In this document: piece by piece, positions 1 to 6,279 of the stretch
Position numbering within the stretch: the first letter of the stretch is position 1
Layout of the letters: every line of letters begins with the position of its first letter
Source of the DNA: an uncultured Acholeplasmataceae bacterium
GTDB taxonomy: Bacteria; Bacillota_I; Bacilli_A; Acholeplasmatales; Acholeplasmataceae
Reading direction: 5' to 3'
Assembly (NCBI GenBank): GCA_937983315.1
Contig: CALKAH010000041.1
Coordinates: 1-10,977 of the forward strand
Length of the DNA stretch: 10,977 nt
Program-made: the position numbers and the translations under genes
Notes under the pieces: model-generated
The model's input: the letters and a program-made list of their open reading frames with translations, nothing else
Database searches by the model: none
Told to the model about the DNA's origin: nothing

Positions 1-42
1 CCGAGATCTACACTCTTTCCCTACACGACGCTCTTCCGATCT
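1..42 (+). other. Illumina TruSeq universal adapter remnant (non-genomic)
   Basis: These 42 bases match the 3' 42 bases of the 58-base TruSeq universal (P5-side) adapter and end exactly in its terminal CTCTTCCGATCT. Genomic sequence begins at 43, in frame inside hisD. This is a sequencing artefact at a contig end, not a biological element. The junction is clean because the base after the adapter starts a region whose translation is fully typical of HisD. Confidence 0.98.
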
Positions 43-501
43 GATGATTTTTTTGACACCTGCCATTTTTGCAGGAATGGCGTTCATTAAAACAGTTGAA
101 GGGTATGCAGCTGTCCCACCAGGTACATAAATACCCACGGTTTCAATGGGACGTGTGCGTTGACCCAAGATTTTATCTTGATTTTCTATTCTAAAGTCCT
201 GATTGATTTGCTTTTGATGATAATTTTCAATATTAGCTTTCGCATAATTCAAATTTCTGATCAAATCAGGACTTACGCGTGAAAAAGCATCGTTGATTTC
301 ATCTTCAGTGACTAAAAAAGAGGTTAGAAGTGCCCCATCAAAGGCATGTGTATAGCGTTTAACAGCCGCATCTTTTTCTCTTTTCACATTATTTAAAATA
401 TCTTTTACTGCTTGATTGACTTTATCATCGGTTAATTGTGCACGCATCAACCATGTTTCATACCACGCTTGACGATTTTCTTTTTGAATGATTTTGATCA
501 T
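43..501 (-). CDS. hisD: Histidinol dehydrogenase, N-terminal 153 residues only (contig-end truncation)
   Basis: HisD is a cytoplasmic, zinc-dependent enzyme that oxidises L-histidinol through histidinal to L-histidine with two NAD+, the last step of histidine synthesis. About one third of the usual ~430 residues is present. The visible hallmark is TVGIYVPGGTAAYPSTVLMN (residues 121-140), followed by AIPAKMAGV, the conserved N-terminal block of the family. The catalytic and zinc-binding residues lie in the missing part. The ATG at 501 overlaps the hisG stop as ATGA, and a GGAGG at 512-516 (inside hisG) serves as its ribosome binding site. The order hisZ-hisG-hisD matches the Bacillus his operon. 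The frame stays open through the adapter, so an automatic caller would add a false tail. The break is technical, not a pseudogene. Confidence 0.96.
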
Positions 502-1127
502 GATTGTAGAACCTCCATTTTTTTCACGAGTGCTTGAATCGCCTCATATTTGAATCGATAACTCACACGATTGCTAATCAGTTTGGCACTGATTGCCATC
601 ATGTTCTCTAATACGATAAGTCCATTAGCCTTAAGGGTTGACCCTGTTTCAACAATATCGACAATCACATCCGATAAACCTACAACAGGTGCAAGTTCAA
701 CTGAACCATTGAGTTTGATGATTTCGATCGGTTGAGCTTTTTTCTCGAAATACGCTTTGGTGACGTTGGGATACTTTGTAGCAATCTTTAAAACTTCATC
801 TTTTTTCGTAAGCGACTGTCCATTCTTACCTGCAATCGCGAATTGACATGTTCCAAATCCCAAATCAAGAAGTTCATAGACATTTGCTTTTTCTTCTAAA
901 ATCGAATCTTTCCCGATCACACCAACATCTGCTACACCACGTTCAACATAGGTGATGACATCTGATGGTTTGACGAGCATATACGTCGTATCAGCGACCT
1001 CATCGTAGAAGATAAGTTGACGCGAAGACTCATCGATTGAGTTCGCCCAACCAATCGCTTTAAATTTCTCGATAGCAACCTCACCTAATCGTCCTTTAGG
1101 CAAAGCAATCGTTAGTCCTTTTTTCAT
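498..1127 (-). CDS. hisG: ATP phosphoribosyltransferase, short-form catalytic subunit
   Basis: HisG condenses ATP and PRPP to phosphoribosyl-ATP, the committed step of histidine synthesis. At 209 residues this is the short form (HisG-S), which lacks the C-terminal regulatory domain of long HisG and needs HisZ for activity and histidine feedback. Visible signatures are the N-terminal LTIALPKGRL (5-14), VADVGVIGKDS (65-75), the KYPNVTKAYF block (118-127) and the PRPP-binding loop IVDIVETGSTLKANGL (155-170). The ATG overlaps the hisZ stop by four bases (ATGA), and its own TGA overlaps the hisD start the same way, so translation is probably coupled. A GAGG lies upstream within hisZ. Expression should follow the leader attenuator ahead of hisZ. 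Identity is secure from the motifs and the HisZ neighbour. Confidence 0.97.
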   Translation of the reverse strand: MKKGLTIALPKGRLGEVAIEKFKAIGWANSIDESSRQLIFYDEVADTTYMLVKPSDVITYVERGVADVGVIGKDSILEEKANVYELLDLGFGTCQFAIAGKNGQSLTKKDEVLKIATKYPNVTKAYFEKKAQPIEIIKLNGSVELAPVVGLSDVIVDIVETGSTLKANGLIVLENMMAISAKLISNRVSYRFKYEAIQALVKKMEVLQS

Positions 1128-2071
1128 GATTGAAATACCTCTTTAACTAAATCTTTGAGTGTCAATGTAAATCCAATGGCAGGACAGCGTTTACCTAATT
1201 GCTCAGTCAGTGGATCATATCTGCCACCTCTTAAGACAGGCTGCATCGATGATTGAAGATAACCTTTAAACATGATACCTTCGTAATAGTCAAAAGCTGA
1301 CATCATCGATAAATCTACAAACGTTTTGTTTAAATATCCCTCTTGATGAATTCGCGATTCAATGGATTTCATTTCATCAATAATCTTCATCAGTGGTTCA
1401 CTGAGTTTAAGATCATTGAGTTTGCGGATAATATCGTTCATGGTTCCTTGAAGATCAAAAATGCGAGAGAGGATGTCTTTTTCTACGGAAGATGGCTGCT
1501 GATCTAACCACTTTTCAAGCGCATAACGATCTTTATAGTCAATCCAATTCTTCATCGTTTTTTGAAGATCAAGATCACTTGTCATCGCTTTGATGAGAGT
1601 GTTGATCCACCGGCTATCTGATAATTCCATGACGTAGCGTATCTTTAAGTTCTCGAATACTTGATATCCTTGGAGTAAAACTTCTTCAACGGCTTCTTTT
1701 GATTCATTTCCCAAGTATTCAATACCAAATTGCTTTTGTTCTTCAATCTGATTGAGTGAATTCATTTTAAATCGTGTTGACAAATAGTAGAGTTTGAGTT
1801 CGTGCTGATCCCATTTTGAGAGCACCTGTTTCATGATTGCAGTCGTGACATCGGGTCTTAGCACTAAAACTTGACCTTCTTGACTGATCATCTTCACCAT
1901 GGTCTCTTTTTTGAGTCGTGGATTCATGGTCGTGAATGTATCATAATCTTCAAAAAATGAGGGTTCAATCAGCATATATCCTTTTTTCTTGACTTCAGCT
2001 TCGAGCTGTTCGTGTATCTTTTGTTTCGTTTCAAAATAGATTAATTCTTCTTCTAGTGTTAAAAAAGTCAT
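1124..2071 (-). CDS. hisZ: ATP phosphoribosyltransferase regulatory subunit HisZ
   Basis: HisZ is a catalytically inactive paralogue of the class II histidyl-tRNA synthetase core. It assembles with short HisG into a hetero-octamer and provides activation and histidine feedback inhibition. The 315-residue length fits HisZ and is well short of HisRS (about 420), because the anticodon-binding domain is missing. Motif-2-like and histidine-site segments are visible: LRPDVTTAIMKQ (71-82), YYLSTRF (95-101), QFGIEYLG (114-121), FDYYEGIMFKGY (260-271) and LRGGRYDPL (280-288). The ATG at 2071 is fixed by a perfect AGGAGG at 2077-2082 with a five-base spacer. That site begins only a few bases after the attenuator's U-tract, so hisZ is the first structural gene controlled by the leader. 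Confidence 0.95.
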   Translation of the reverse strand: MTFLTLEEELIYFETKQKIHEQLEAEVKKKGYMLIEPSFFEDYDTFTTMNPRLKKETMVKMISQEGQVLVLRPDVTTAIMKQVLSKWDQHELKLYYLSTRFKMNSLNQIEEQKQFGIEYLGNESKEAVEEVLLQGYQVFENLKIRYVMELSDSRWINTLIKAMTSDLDLQKTMKNWIDYKDRYALEKWLDQQPSSVEKDILSRIFDLQGTMNDIIRKLNDLKLSEPLMKIIDEMKSIESRIHQEGYLNKTFVDLSMMSAFDYYEGIMFKGYLQSSMQPVLRGGRYDPLTEQLGKRCPAIGFTLTLKDLVKEVFQS

Positions 2072-2085
2072 ACGTTCCTCCTGGT

Positions 2086-2120
2086 AAAATAAAAATCGGA
2101 TAGACCTGATATCTATCCGA
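2086..2120 (-). terminator. Intrinsic terminator of the his attenuator (arms E:F)
   Basis: On the minus strand there is a perfect 9-bp stem, TCGGATAGA with TCTATCCGA (2112-2120 and 2096-2104), a 7-base loop (2105-2111), and a T-rich tract TTTTTATTTT (2095-2086). It lies between the leader peptide and the hisZ ribosome binding site, where an attenuator terminator belongs. Its 5' arm can instead pair with an upstream segment (2134-2145), which would prevent termination. Confidence 0.93.
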
Positions 2121-2188
2121 CGTAAGTGTTTGTGATAGAATACCAGCCCAACAACAAGAGAAGGGCTCGTATCCGTTTAAGCTATTGC

Positions 2189-2257
2189 TTAGGAAACAAC
2201 CCTTGTTTGATGATGGTGATGGTGATGTCTAACAACTCTAGAAATAAAATAAGCCAT
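2189..2257 (-). CDS. hisL: His operon leader peptide, 22 residues with six consecutive His
   Basis: The ATG at 2257 is preceded by GAGGTG (2262-2267). The frame reads MAYFISRVVR, then HHHHHH (codons CAT CAC CAT CAC CAT CAT, 2227-2210), then QTRVVS and a TAA at 2191-2189. A run of six codons for the amino acid made by the downstream operon, in a short frame between a strong promoter and an intrinsic terminator, is the signature of an attenuation leader. It is comparable in design to E. coli hisL, which has seven His codons. The peptide itself probably has no function; the position of the ribosome on these codons is the signal. The stop codon lies in the stem of the capping hairpin, and the last codons form attenuator segment A. 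It is too short for ordinary gene callers. Confidence 0.93.
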   Translation of the reverse strand: MAYFISRVVRHHHHHHQTRVVS

Positions 2258-2268
2258 ATTACACCTCA

Positions 2269-2287
2269 ACATGCTGTTTTTGCATGT
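2269..2287 (-). repeat. Stem-loop at the predicted 5' end of the his transcript
   Basis: On the minus strand ACATGC and GCATGT form a 6-bp stem around the loop AAAAACA. The stem starts at the position expected for +1, seven bases after the -10 box, and ends just before the leader-peptide ribosome binding site. It may protect the 5' end or influence leader translation; this is inference. Confidence 0.55.
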
Positions 2288-2293
2288 GTCTAC

Positions 2294-2322
2294 AGTATAA
2301 CATGGCTTTTTATGACTTGCAA
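2294..2322 (-). promoter_or_regulatory. his operon promoter
   Basis: The -35 box TTGCAA (2317-2322) and the -10 box TATACT (2294-2299) are separated by exactly 17 bp, and a TG one base upstream of the -10 makes it extended. The predicted start is near 2287, about 30 bases before the leader-peptide ATG. No repressor operator is obvious, so control is most likely exerted in the leader. The -35 lies only 16 bp from the stop codon of the upstream TPM-domain gene. Confidence 0.88.
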
Positions 2323-2338
2323 CTAGAAAACGTATCCA

Positions 2339-3154
2339 TTAACGACGACGTCTAAAAATACCCATACCTCCAGATGATCCTCCACCACCTTTGTTCTTGA
2401 CAGCAACGCCACCACCTCCAATGAGGATGAACAACATAATGGGAATGATCACACCTAATCGATCACCCGTGCTTGCAAAAGGTGAAAACAAAAACAAGAT
2501 CCAACTGAGTGGTACATGTGAATCATCACCAGAGACATCAGGATTATTGATCAAATACTCCTGATAAACGTCCATATCATAATTAAAAGACTCATAACCA
2601 TAAGCATCAATATAGATGGCAGATAGAAGTTCATAAACCATATACATGACACCCATATCGAGATCATCGCCCCACTCATCGCCATAAAGCGTGTTGTCAA
2701 CGACGTCACCTAACTGTGTAGGCGTGAGATACTGTTCCATGCGATAACCCACTTCGATTTGGGTTTCTGCTAAAACGAGGTAATCAATCTCATCAATGAC
2801 TTCTTCAGTGAAGAACAATAAGACCAGTAAACCCATATCGTTTTTACCAATCTCCCATTCACGAAAAATTTCTGTTTTATCATATTCAGCGATTTCACTT
2901 AAATTTTCAACGACAAAGGTTGCCACAACAAGTTGTGCACCCCCATCGACTTCATCTTGAGTTACTTCATATAACCGTTCACCTTCGCGTGTGATCGAAT
3001 GACGGGTTGCTTGATATAGGATATTCGCATAATCATTGACATAATATTGATCGGTTGGACGTGGGTATTCACGTGACGTACAACCAAAAAGGATCAGCAA
3101 AAGACCGCTGATCATGATGGATAAAACGATGAATTTGATCGATATTTTAGTCAT
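2339..3154 (-). CDS. TPM-domain (YgcG/DUF477 family) membrane-anchored lipoprotein
   Basis: The 271 residues begin with a lipoprotein signal peptide: basic MTKISIK, a hydrophobic core, and a lipobox LFGC with Cys25 as the acylation site. A TPM domain spans roughly residues 38-185. It has the family's opening YVNDYANIL, the GAQLVVATF strand (72-80), FREWEIGKNDMGLLVLLFF (97-115) and IEVGYRMEQYLTP (133-145). A hydrophobic segment (about 233-252) leads into a Gly/Ser-rich tail that ends in four arginines. TPM proteins face outward from the membrane; some are reported as phosphatases or photosystem II repair factors, but the bacterial role is unsettled. The upstream start at 3190 was rejected because the ATG at 3154 places the signal peptide correctly; it overlaps the lemA stop by 8 bases. 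No ribosome binding site is clear, so coupling to lemA is likely. LemA and TPM genes are often neighbours. Confidence 0.85.
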   Translation of the reverse strand: MTKISIKFIVLSIMISGLLLILFGCTSREYPRPTDQYYVNDYANILYQATRHSITREGERLYEVTQDEVDGGAQLVVATFVVENLSEIAEYDKTEIFREWEIGKNDMGLLVLLFFTEEVIDEIDYLVLAETQIEVGYRMEQYLTPTQLGDVVDNTLYGDEWGDDLDMGVMYMVYELLSAIYIDAYGYESFNYDMDVYQEYLINNPDVSGDDSHVPLSWILFLFSPFASTGDRLGVIIPIMLFILIGGGGVAVKNKGGGGSSGGMGIFRRRR

Positions 3155-3719
3155 TGAAATCGATGACGGGTACTTCGTCAGCACCATCATTCATCTTCCA
3201 ATAATCGACTTCTCTTTCAAAACCAAAGAGTGATGCGTAAAGAACGCGTGGAAAACGACGTACTGACGCATTGTAATCTTGAACAGCTTCATTATAATCA
3301 CGACGTGCAACAGACAAAGCAGATTCCATCGATGAAATTTCATCAATGAGTGCATAATATCCACCGGTTGCTGTGATCAGTGGGTTATCTTCTACGACAA
3401 CTAAAAGATCAGTGAATGCAATCGCTTCTGCAGCATCTGCTTCAATGAGTTCTTCCATGGTCGATGCAGATGCATAGGCAGCACGTGCTGCTGTGATCGC
3501 ATTATAAATCGTTTCGGCATGTTCTTGTAAACCGCTAACTGCTCCAAGAACTTGACCAATCTTATCGTGACGTTCTTGTAGACGGTTTTCAATCTGTGCA
3601 TACTTACCATCGATGTTGGTATCAAGTGTCACTAATCCGTTATATCCCGTAATGAGCATGATACCTAAAAGAACAACAATAAAACCAAAAATCCCTAAAC
3701 CAAGATATTTTTTAGCCAT
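3147..3719 (-). CDS. lemA: LemA family protein
   Basis: The 190-residue protein has one N-terminal membrane helix (about residues 5-25), then TGYNGLVTLDTNIDGKYAQI (24-43) and the helical repeat region of LemA. The C-terminal family signature is ARRDYNEAVQDYNASVRRFP (138-157) followed by LFGFERE. The molecular function of LemA is not established; the fold is an extracytoplasmic helical bundle. The ATG at 3719 was chosen because GGAGG sits six bases upstream. An in-frame ATG at 3773 lies only about five bases after the predicted transcription start and would add a poorly matching basic extension. This gene is first in a two-gene unit with the TPM lipoprotein, whose start overlaps its stop. Residues 83-119 include a non-conserved acidic stretch. 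Confidence 0.92.
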   Translation of the reverse strand: MAKKYLGLGIFGFIVVLLGIMLITGYNGLVTLDTNIDGKYAQIENRLQERHDKIGQVLGAVSGLQEHAETIYNAITAARAAYASASTMEELIEADAAEAIAFTDLLVVVEDNPLITATGGYYALIDEISSMESALSVARRDYNEAVQDYNASVRRFPRVLYASLFGFEREVDYWKMNDGADEVPVIDFND

Positions 3720-3784
3720 GTCTATCCTCCGCTTTTTGCGTAATGGTGATAACAAATGCGCCATAAAGTTCATATTTTATCATT

Positions 3785-3813
3785 ATTATAGGCTAATTTT
3801 TGATATTTGACAA
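3785..3813 (-). promoter_or_regulatory. lemA-TPM promoter
   Basis: A consensus TATAAT -10 box (3785-3790) lies 17 bp from a TTGTCA -35 box (3808-3813). The predicted start is near 3778, giving a leader of about 58 bases. It sits directly downstream of the phn terminator on the same strand, so the two units are transcriptionally separate. Confidence 0.9.
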
Positions 3814-3833
3814 TAGATGTGATTTTGAATAAC

Positions 3834-3855
3834 AAAAAAGGCTTTCGCCTTCTTT
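3834..3855 (-). terminator. Intrinsic terminator of the phn operon
   Basis: On the minus strand AAGGC-GAAA-GCCTT forms a stem with a GNRA tetraloop, extendable by A-T and G-T pairs, followed by a run of T. It begins two bases after the last phnE stop codon. Confidence 0.9.
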
Positions 3856-3857
3856 GA

Positions 3858-4673
3858 TTAAACGAGTTTGGATCTTAATTTCGATGAAATCGCATCAACC
3901 GTGAGGACCATAATAATGATCGCAATCATGATGGTACCAAGGATATCCCAGTTACTGTTTTCAGCAGATAAAATCATCGATGCACCTAAACCACCGGCAC
4001 CCACAATCCCTAAAACAGTTGCTGAACGCACATTAATATCAAGACGATAAAGTGTGATCGATGAAATATCGGCTAATATCTGTGGAAGAATCCCATATCG
4101 AATCTTGGTAATCGTCGTTGCACCAACAGCTTCCAATGCTTCGAGTGAACTCTTATCCATGTTGTCAATCGTTTCTGAGAATAGTTTTCCAAGCATACCG
4201 ATTGAGTGAATACCAATCGTGAGCATACCCGTTAAAGCATTCATGCCAAATCCTTTAACAATGACAAGCGCAAGAATGACTTCAGGGAATACACGAATAG
4301 TAACCAAGATGGCTTCACCAAATTTGGCAACTTTTGTGCCAACAATGTTTTTACTGGCTAAAAAACTAAAGGGTAAAGCAAGGATAGCACCGACGAGTGT
4401 TCCTAAGAAACCGATGGCGAGCGTTTCAATCGTTAAGTAGATCACACCTTCTTGAAAAGCATAAACCCCTCTTCCAAAAAAGAAATCCACATTGATATCT
4501 ACCATTTGACGACCAATGATTCTCAAATTAACACCAATCGTTTGTAATCTTAATAAATTAATGGAAGATCCTTGAAAGGAAATGATGACAGCAATCAACA
4601 CAATCGCTGTAAAAATACCATTCATGATCCACGTCTTGGGTTTTCTTGCTAACATACGTTCTGCATTGGTCAT
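3858..4673 (-). CDS. phnE: Phosphonate-type ABC transporter permease, second PhnE
   Basis: This 271-residue inner-membrane permease of the MetI/BPD family has a first helix near residues 18-33 and about five more, with the EAA loop that docks on the ATPase at LEALEAVGATTITKIRYGILPQ (177-198). The segment YRLDINVRSATVLGIVGAGGLG (209-230) is typical of PhnE proteins of phosphonate/phosphite importers. It overlaps the preceding permease gene by ATGA (4670-4673), with a GAGGT upstream. Two different PhnE subunits in a row suggest a heterodimeric channel, as seen in many Bacillota phn operons. It is the last gene of the operon and is followed directly by a terminator. Confidence 0.92.
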   Translation of the reverse strand: MTNAERMLARKPKTWIMNGIFTAIVLIAVIISFQGSSINLLRLQTIGVNLRIIGRQMVDINVDFFFGRGVYAFQEGVIYLTIETLAIGFLGTLVGAILALPFSFLASKNIVGTKVAKFGEAILVTIRVFPEVILALVIVKGFGMNALTGMLTIGIHSIGMLGKLFSETIDNMDKSSLEALEAVGATTITKIRYGILPQILADISSITLYRLDINVRSATVLGIVGAGGLGASMILSAENSNWDILGTIMIAIIIMVLTVDAISSKLRSKLV

Positions 4674-5479
4674 TGGAGTTTACCTCGCACATAGTTAGAG
4701 AAAAATTGAACCACTAAAATCACGACGAGCATTAAAATGAGTGTTGCTCCAACGCGATCATAGTTATAAAGGATGTTGTCTTTAATGATCATCCCGATAC
4801 CGCCAGCACCGACATAACCCAAGATAGCGGATGCACGAACGTTGATTTCAAAAATATAGATGAGATAGCTCAAGAAAACCGGAAATACTTGAGGAAAAAC
4901 AGCATAACGGAATGCTTGAACTTTGGATGCACCTGTTGATTCAAGTGCTTCATAAGGGCTCATATCGACCGTTTCAATGACTTCATAAAGCATTTTGCTC
5001 ATAATCCCGAAGGTGAAAATCGTAATCGCAATTACCCCAGATAAGACACCAATACCTACGAAGTAAACAGCGAGTACGGCAAGTAACATCGCTGGTACAG
5101 TTCGAATTAAATTCATGATAAAACGAATGGGAACATAAACCCATTGACTCTTAAAAATGTTTTTCGCTGCTAATATGGCAAGAGGTACAGCTAATACAGA
5201 ACCAATCACGGTTCCAGCAAGACTCATTTCAATCGTGCTGATCAAAGGTTCCCACAATTGATTGATAAAACCAAAATAATCGCCCCAAGTGCGACCTGCT
5301 TTGGGTGTAAACATCTTTTTGATGATAACACCTAATTCAGAAAGATTAATCAAACTGGGTTCAAATCGAATAAAGAAGCTAAATATCACGACAAGTGTCG
5401 TCACAATTGCTAAGATGATCCAGATTTTATTGAAAGGTTTGACGATGGTTTTGCCGTTTTGTAGCGTAAACTTCGTCAT
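4670..5479 (-). CDS. phnE: Phosphonate-type ABC transporter permease, first PhnE
   Basis: This 269-residue BPD-family permease has its first helix near residues 19-37 and an EAA loop at YEALESTGASKVQAFRYAVFPQ (176-197). The segment IFEINVRASAILGYVGAGGIG (209-229) parallels that of its partner. The ATG at 5479 is preferred to a GTG nine bases upstream because AGGTGA sits five bases before the ATG. With this start phnC and phnE are one base apart rather than overlapping. The helix-rich central region (about 75-165) forms the pore with the second PhnE. The substrate could be a phosphonate, phosphite or a related oxyanion; permease sequence does not decide this. Confidence 0.91.
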   Translation of the reverse strand: MTKFTLQNGKTIVKPFNKIWIILAIVTTLVVIFSFFIRFEPSLINLSELGVIIKKMFTPKAGRTWGDYFGFINQLWEPLISTIEMSLAGTVIGSVLAVPLAILAAKNIFKSQWVYVPIRFIMNLIRTVPAMLLAVLAVYFVGIGVLSGVIAITIFTFGIMSKMLYEVIETVDMSPYEALESTGASKVQAFRYAVFPQVFPVFLSYLIYIFEINVRASAILGYVGAGGIGMIIKDNILYNYDRVGATLILMLVVILVVQFFSNYVRGKLQ

Positions 5480-5480
5480 G

Positions 5481-6245
5481 CTATTCACCTAAAAGTTCAT
5501 CATGCTTGAGTGAACGACCATAGATTTGAACTAAAACTTCATCTGAAACGCTTGAAGATGGTCCATCGTATACCACTTCACCGTTTTTAATTCCTATAAT
5601 ACGGGTTGCATATTTGACTGCTAAGTCTACGTGATGCATATTCGCAACAATCGTAATACCATATTCACGATTGATCCGTGCAAAGTCATCCATGACTTGT
5701 ACGGTTGTGATCGGATCGAGTGATGCTACGGGTTCATCCGCTAAAATAACTTTGGGCTTTTGTGTTAATGCGCGCGCTAAAGCAACACGCTGTTGTTGAC
5801 CACCTGAAAGTTGATCAGCGCGTTGGAATGCTTTATCAAGAATACCCATGGTATCCAATGATTCCAGTGCTAGGAGTTTGTCTTCTCTTGGGAATAGTCC
5901 AAATAATGTTTTAAAGGTAGGGTGATAAGCAACCCTACCTGTCATCACATTATTAAAGACGGACATGCGCTTAACCAAATTAAACGATTGAAAAATCATG
6001 CCTATACTACGTCTGAGCATACGTAAGTCCTTACCTTTGATCGAAGATATTTCCACATCATCGATAAAGAGTTGCCCAGACGTAATCGAGTGCATTTTGT
6101 TGATCGAGCGTAAGAGTGTCGATTTACCCGCACCGGATAAACCAATAATTGCAACAAACTCACCATCACGGATTGATAAATTGATGCCCCGAAGTGCTTG
6201 TGTTCCATTCGGGTATGTTTTGACAACATCAACAAATTTTATCAT
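5481..6245 (-). CDS. phnC: Phosphonate-type ABC transporter ATP-binding protein PhnC
   Basis: This 254-residue cytoplasmic ATPase has every expected motif: Walker A GLSGAGKST (35-43), Q-loop Gln86 in IFQSFNLVKRMSV, signature LSGGQQQRVALARAL (146-160), Walker B VILADEPVASLD (166-177) with catalytic Glu171, and the switch histidine in ANMHHVDLA (201-209). The FQSFNLVKRMSVFNNVMTGRV block and the ADEPVASLDP motif are characteristic of PhnC rather than of other importer ATPases. It lies between the binding-protein gene (34 bases upstream) and the two permease genes, completing a D-C-E-E importer. An AGGA precedes the ATG. Confidence 0.94.
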   Translation of the reverse strand: MIKFVDVVKTYPNGTQALRGINLSIRDGEFVAIIGLSGAGKSTLLRSINKMHSITSGQLFIDDVEISSIKGKDLRMLRRSIGMIFQSFNLVKRMSVFNNVMTGRVAYHPTFKTLFGLFPREDKLLALESLDTMGILDKAFQRADQLSGGQQQRVALARALTQKPKVILADEPVASLDPITTVQVMDDFARINREYGITIVANMHHVDLAVKYATRIIGIKNGEVVYDGPSSSVSDEVLVQIYGRSLKHDELLGE

Positions 6246-6279
6246 GTGATAGGTCCTGTTTTCTAAGATTTTTTAATGA

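Larger units (their letters stand above)
2086..2287 (-). promoter_or_regulatory. his operon transcription attenuator leader
   Basis: The untranslated leader of the his operon contains a His-rich leader peptide and four mutually exclusive pairings. A (2192-2204) pairs with B (2161-2174): 12 pairs with one mismatch and one bulge, capped by a TAAGC-AATA-GCTTA hairpin (2178-2191). B pairs with C (2138-2149): 11 pairs and one mismatch, including GAGCCC with GGGCT. C (2134-2145) pairs with E (2107-2117): 11 pairs around one bulged U. E:F is the terminator. A occupies the last codons of the leader peptide. Inferred logic: a ribosome stalled on the early His codons leaves A free, so A:B forms, C is released to pair with E, and transcription continues. 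A ribosome that reaches the stop covers A, so B:C forms and the terminator folds. No T-box core (UGGNACCGCG) is present. The pairings were drawn by eye; energies were not computed. Confidence 0.85.

Noticed and set aside
1124..2071. hisS (histidyl-tRNA synthetase) instead of hisZ
   Set aside because: The protein is about 100 residues too short, lacks an anticodon-binding domain, and sits directly before short-form hisG, which requires HisZ.
43..2071. UGA-as-tryptophan code (Mycoplasma type)
   Set aside because: hisG and hisZ end at UGA in ATGA junctions with the next start, and tryptophans are encoded by TGG, so UGA is a stop here.
2083..2290. T-box riboswitch for histidine
   Set aside because: The conserved T-box core (AGGGUGGNACCGCG-like) and Stem I motifs are not seen; the His-codon leader peptide explains the terminator better.
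2126..2326. Plus-strand open frame of 66 codons across the his leader
   Set aside because: It is antisense to the leader peptide, attenuator and promoter, has no ribosome binding site, and is a low-complexity shadow of the His run and stems.
2339..3190. Longer start for the TPM protein at 3190
   Set aside because: It adds 12 residues before the signal peptide and extends deep into lemA. A GGAAG upstream is weak support, and the ATG at 3154 gives a standard lipoprotein signal.
3147..3773. Longer LemA start at 3773
   Set aside because: It lies about five bases after the predicted transcription start with no ribosome binding site, whereas the ATG at 3719 has GGAGG at good spacing before a membrane helix.
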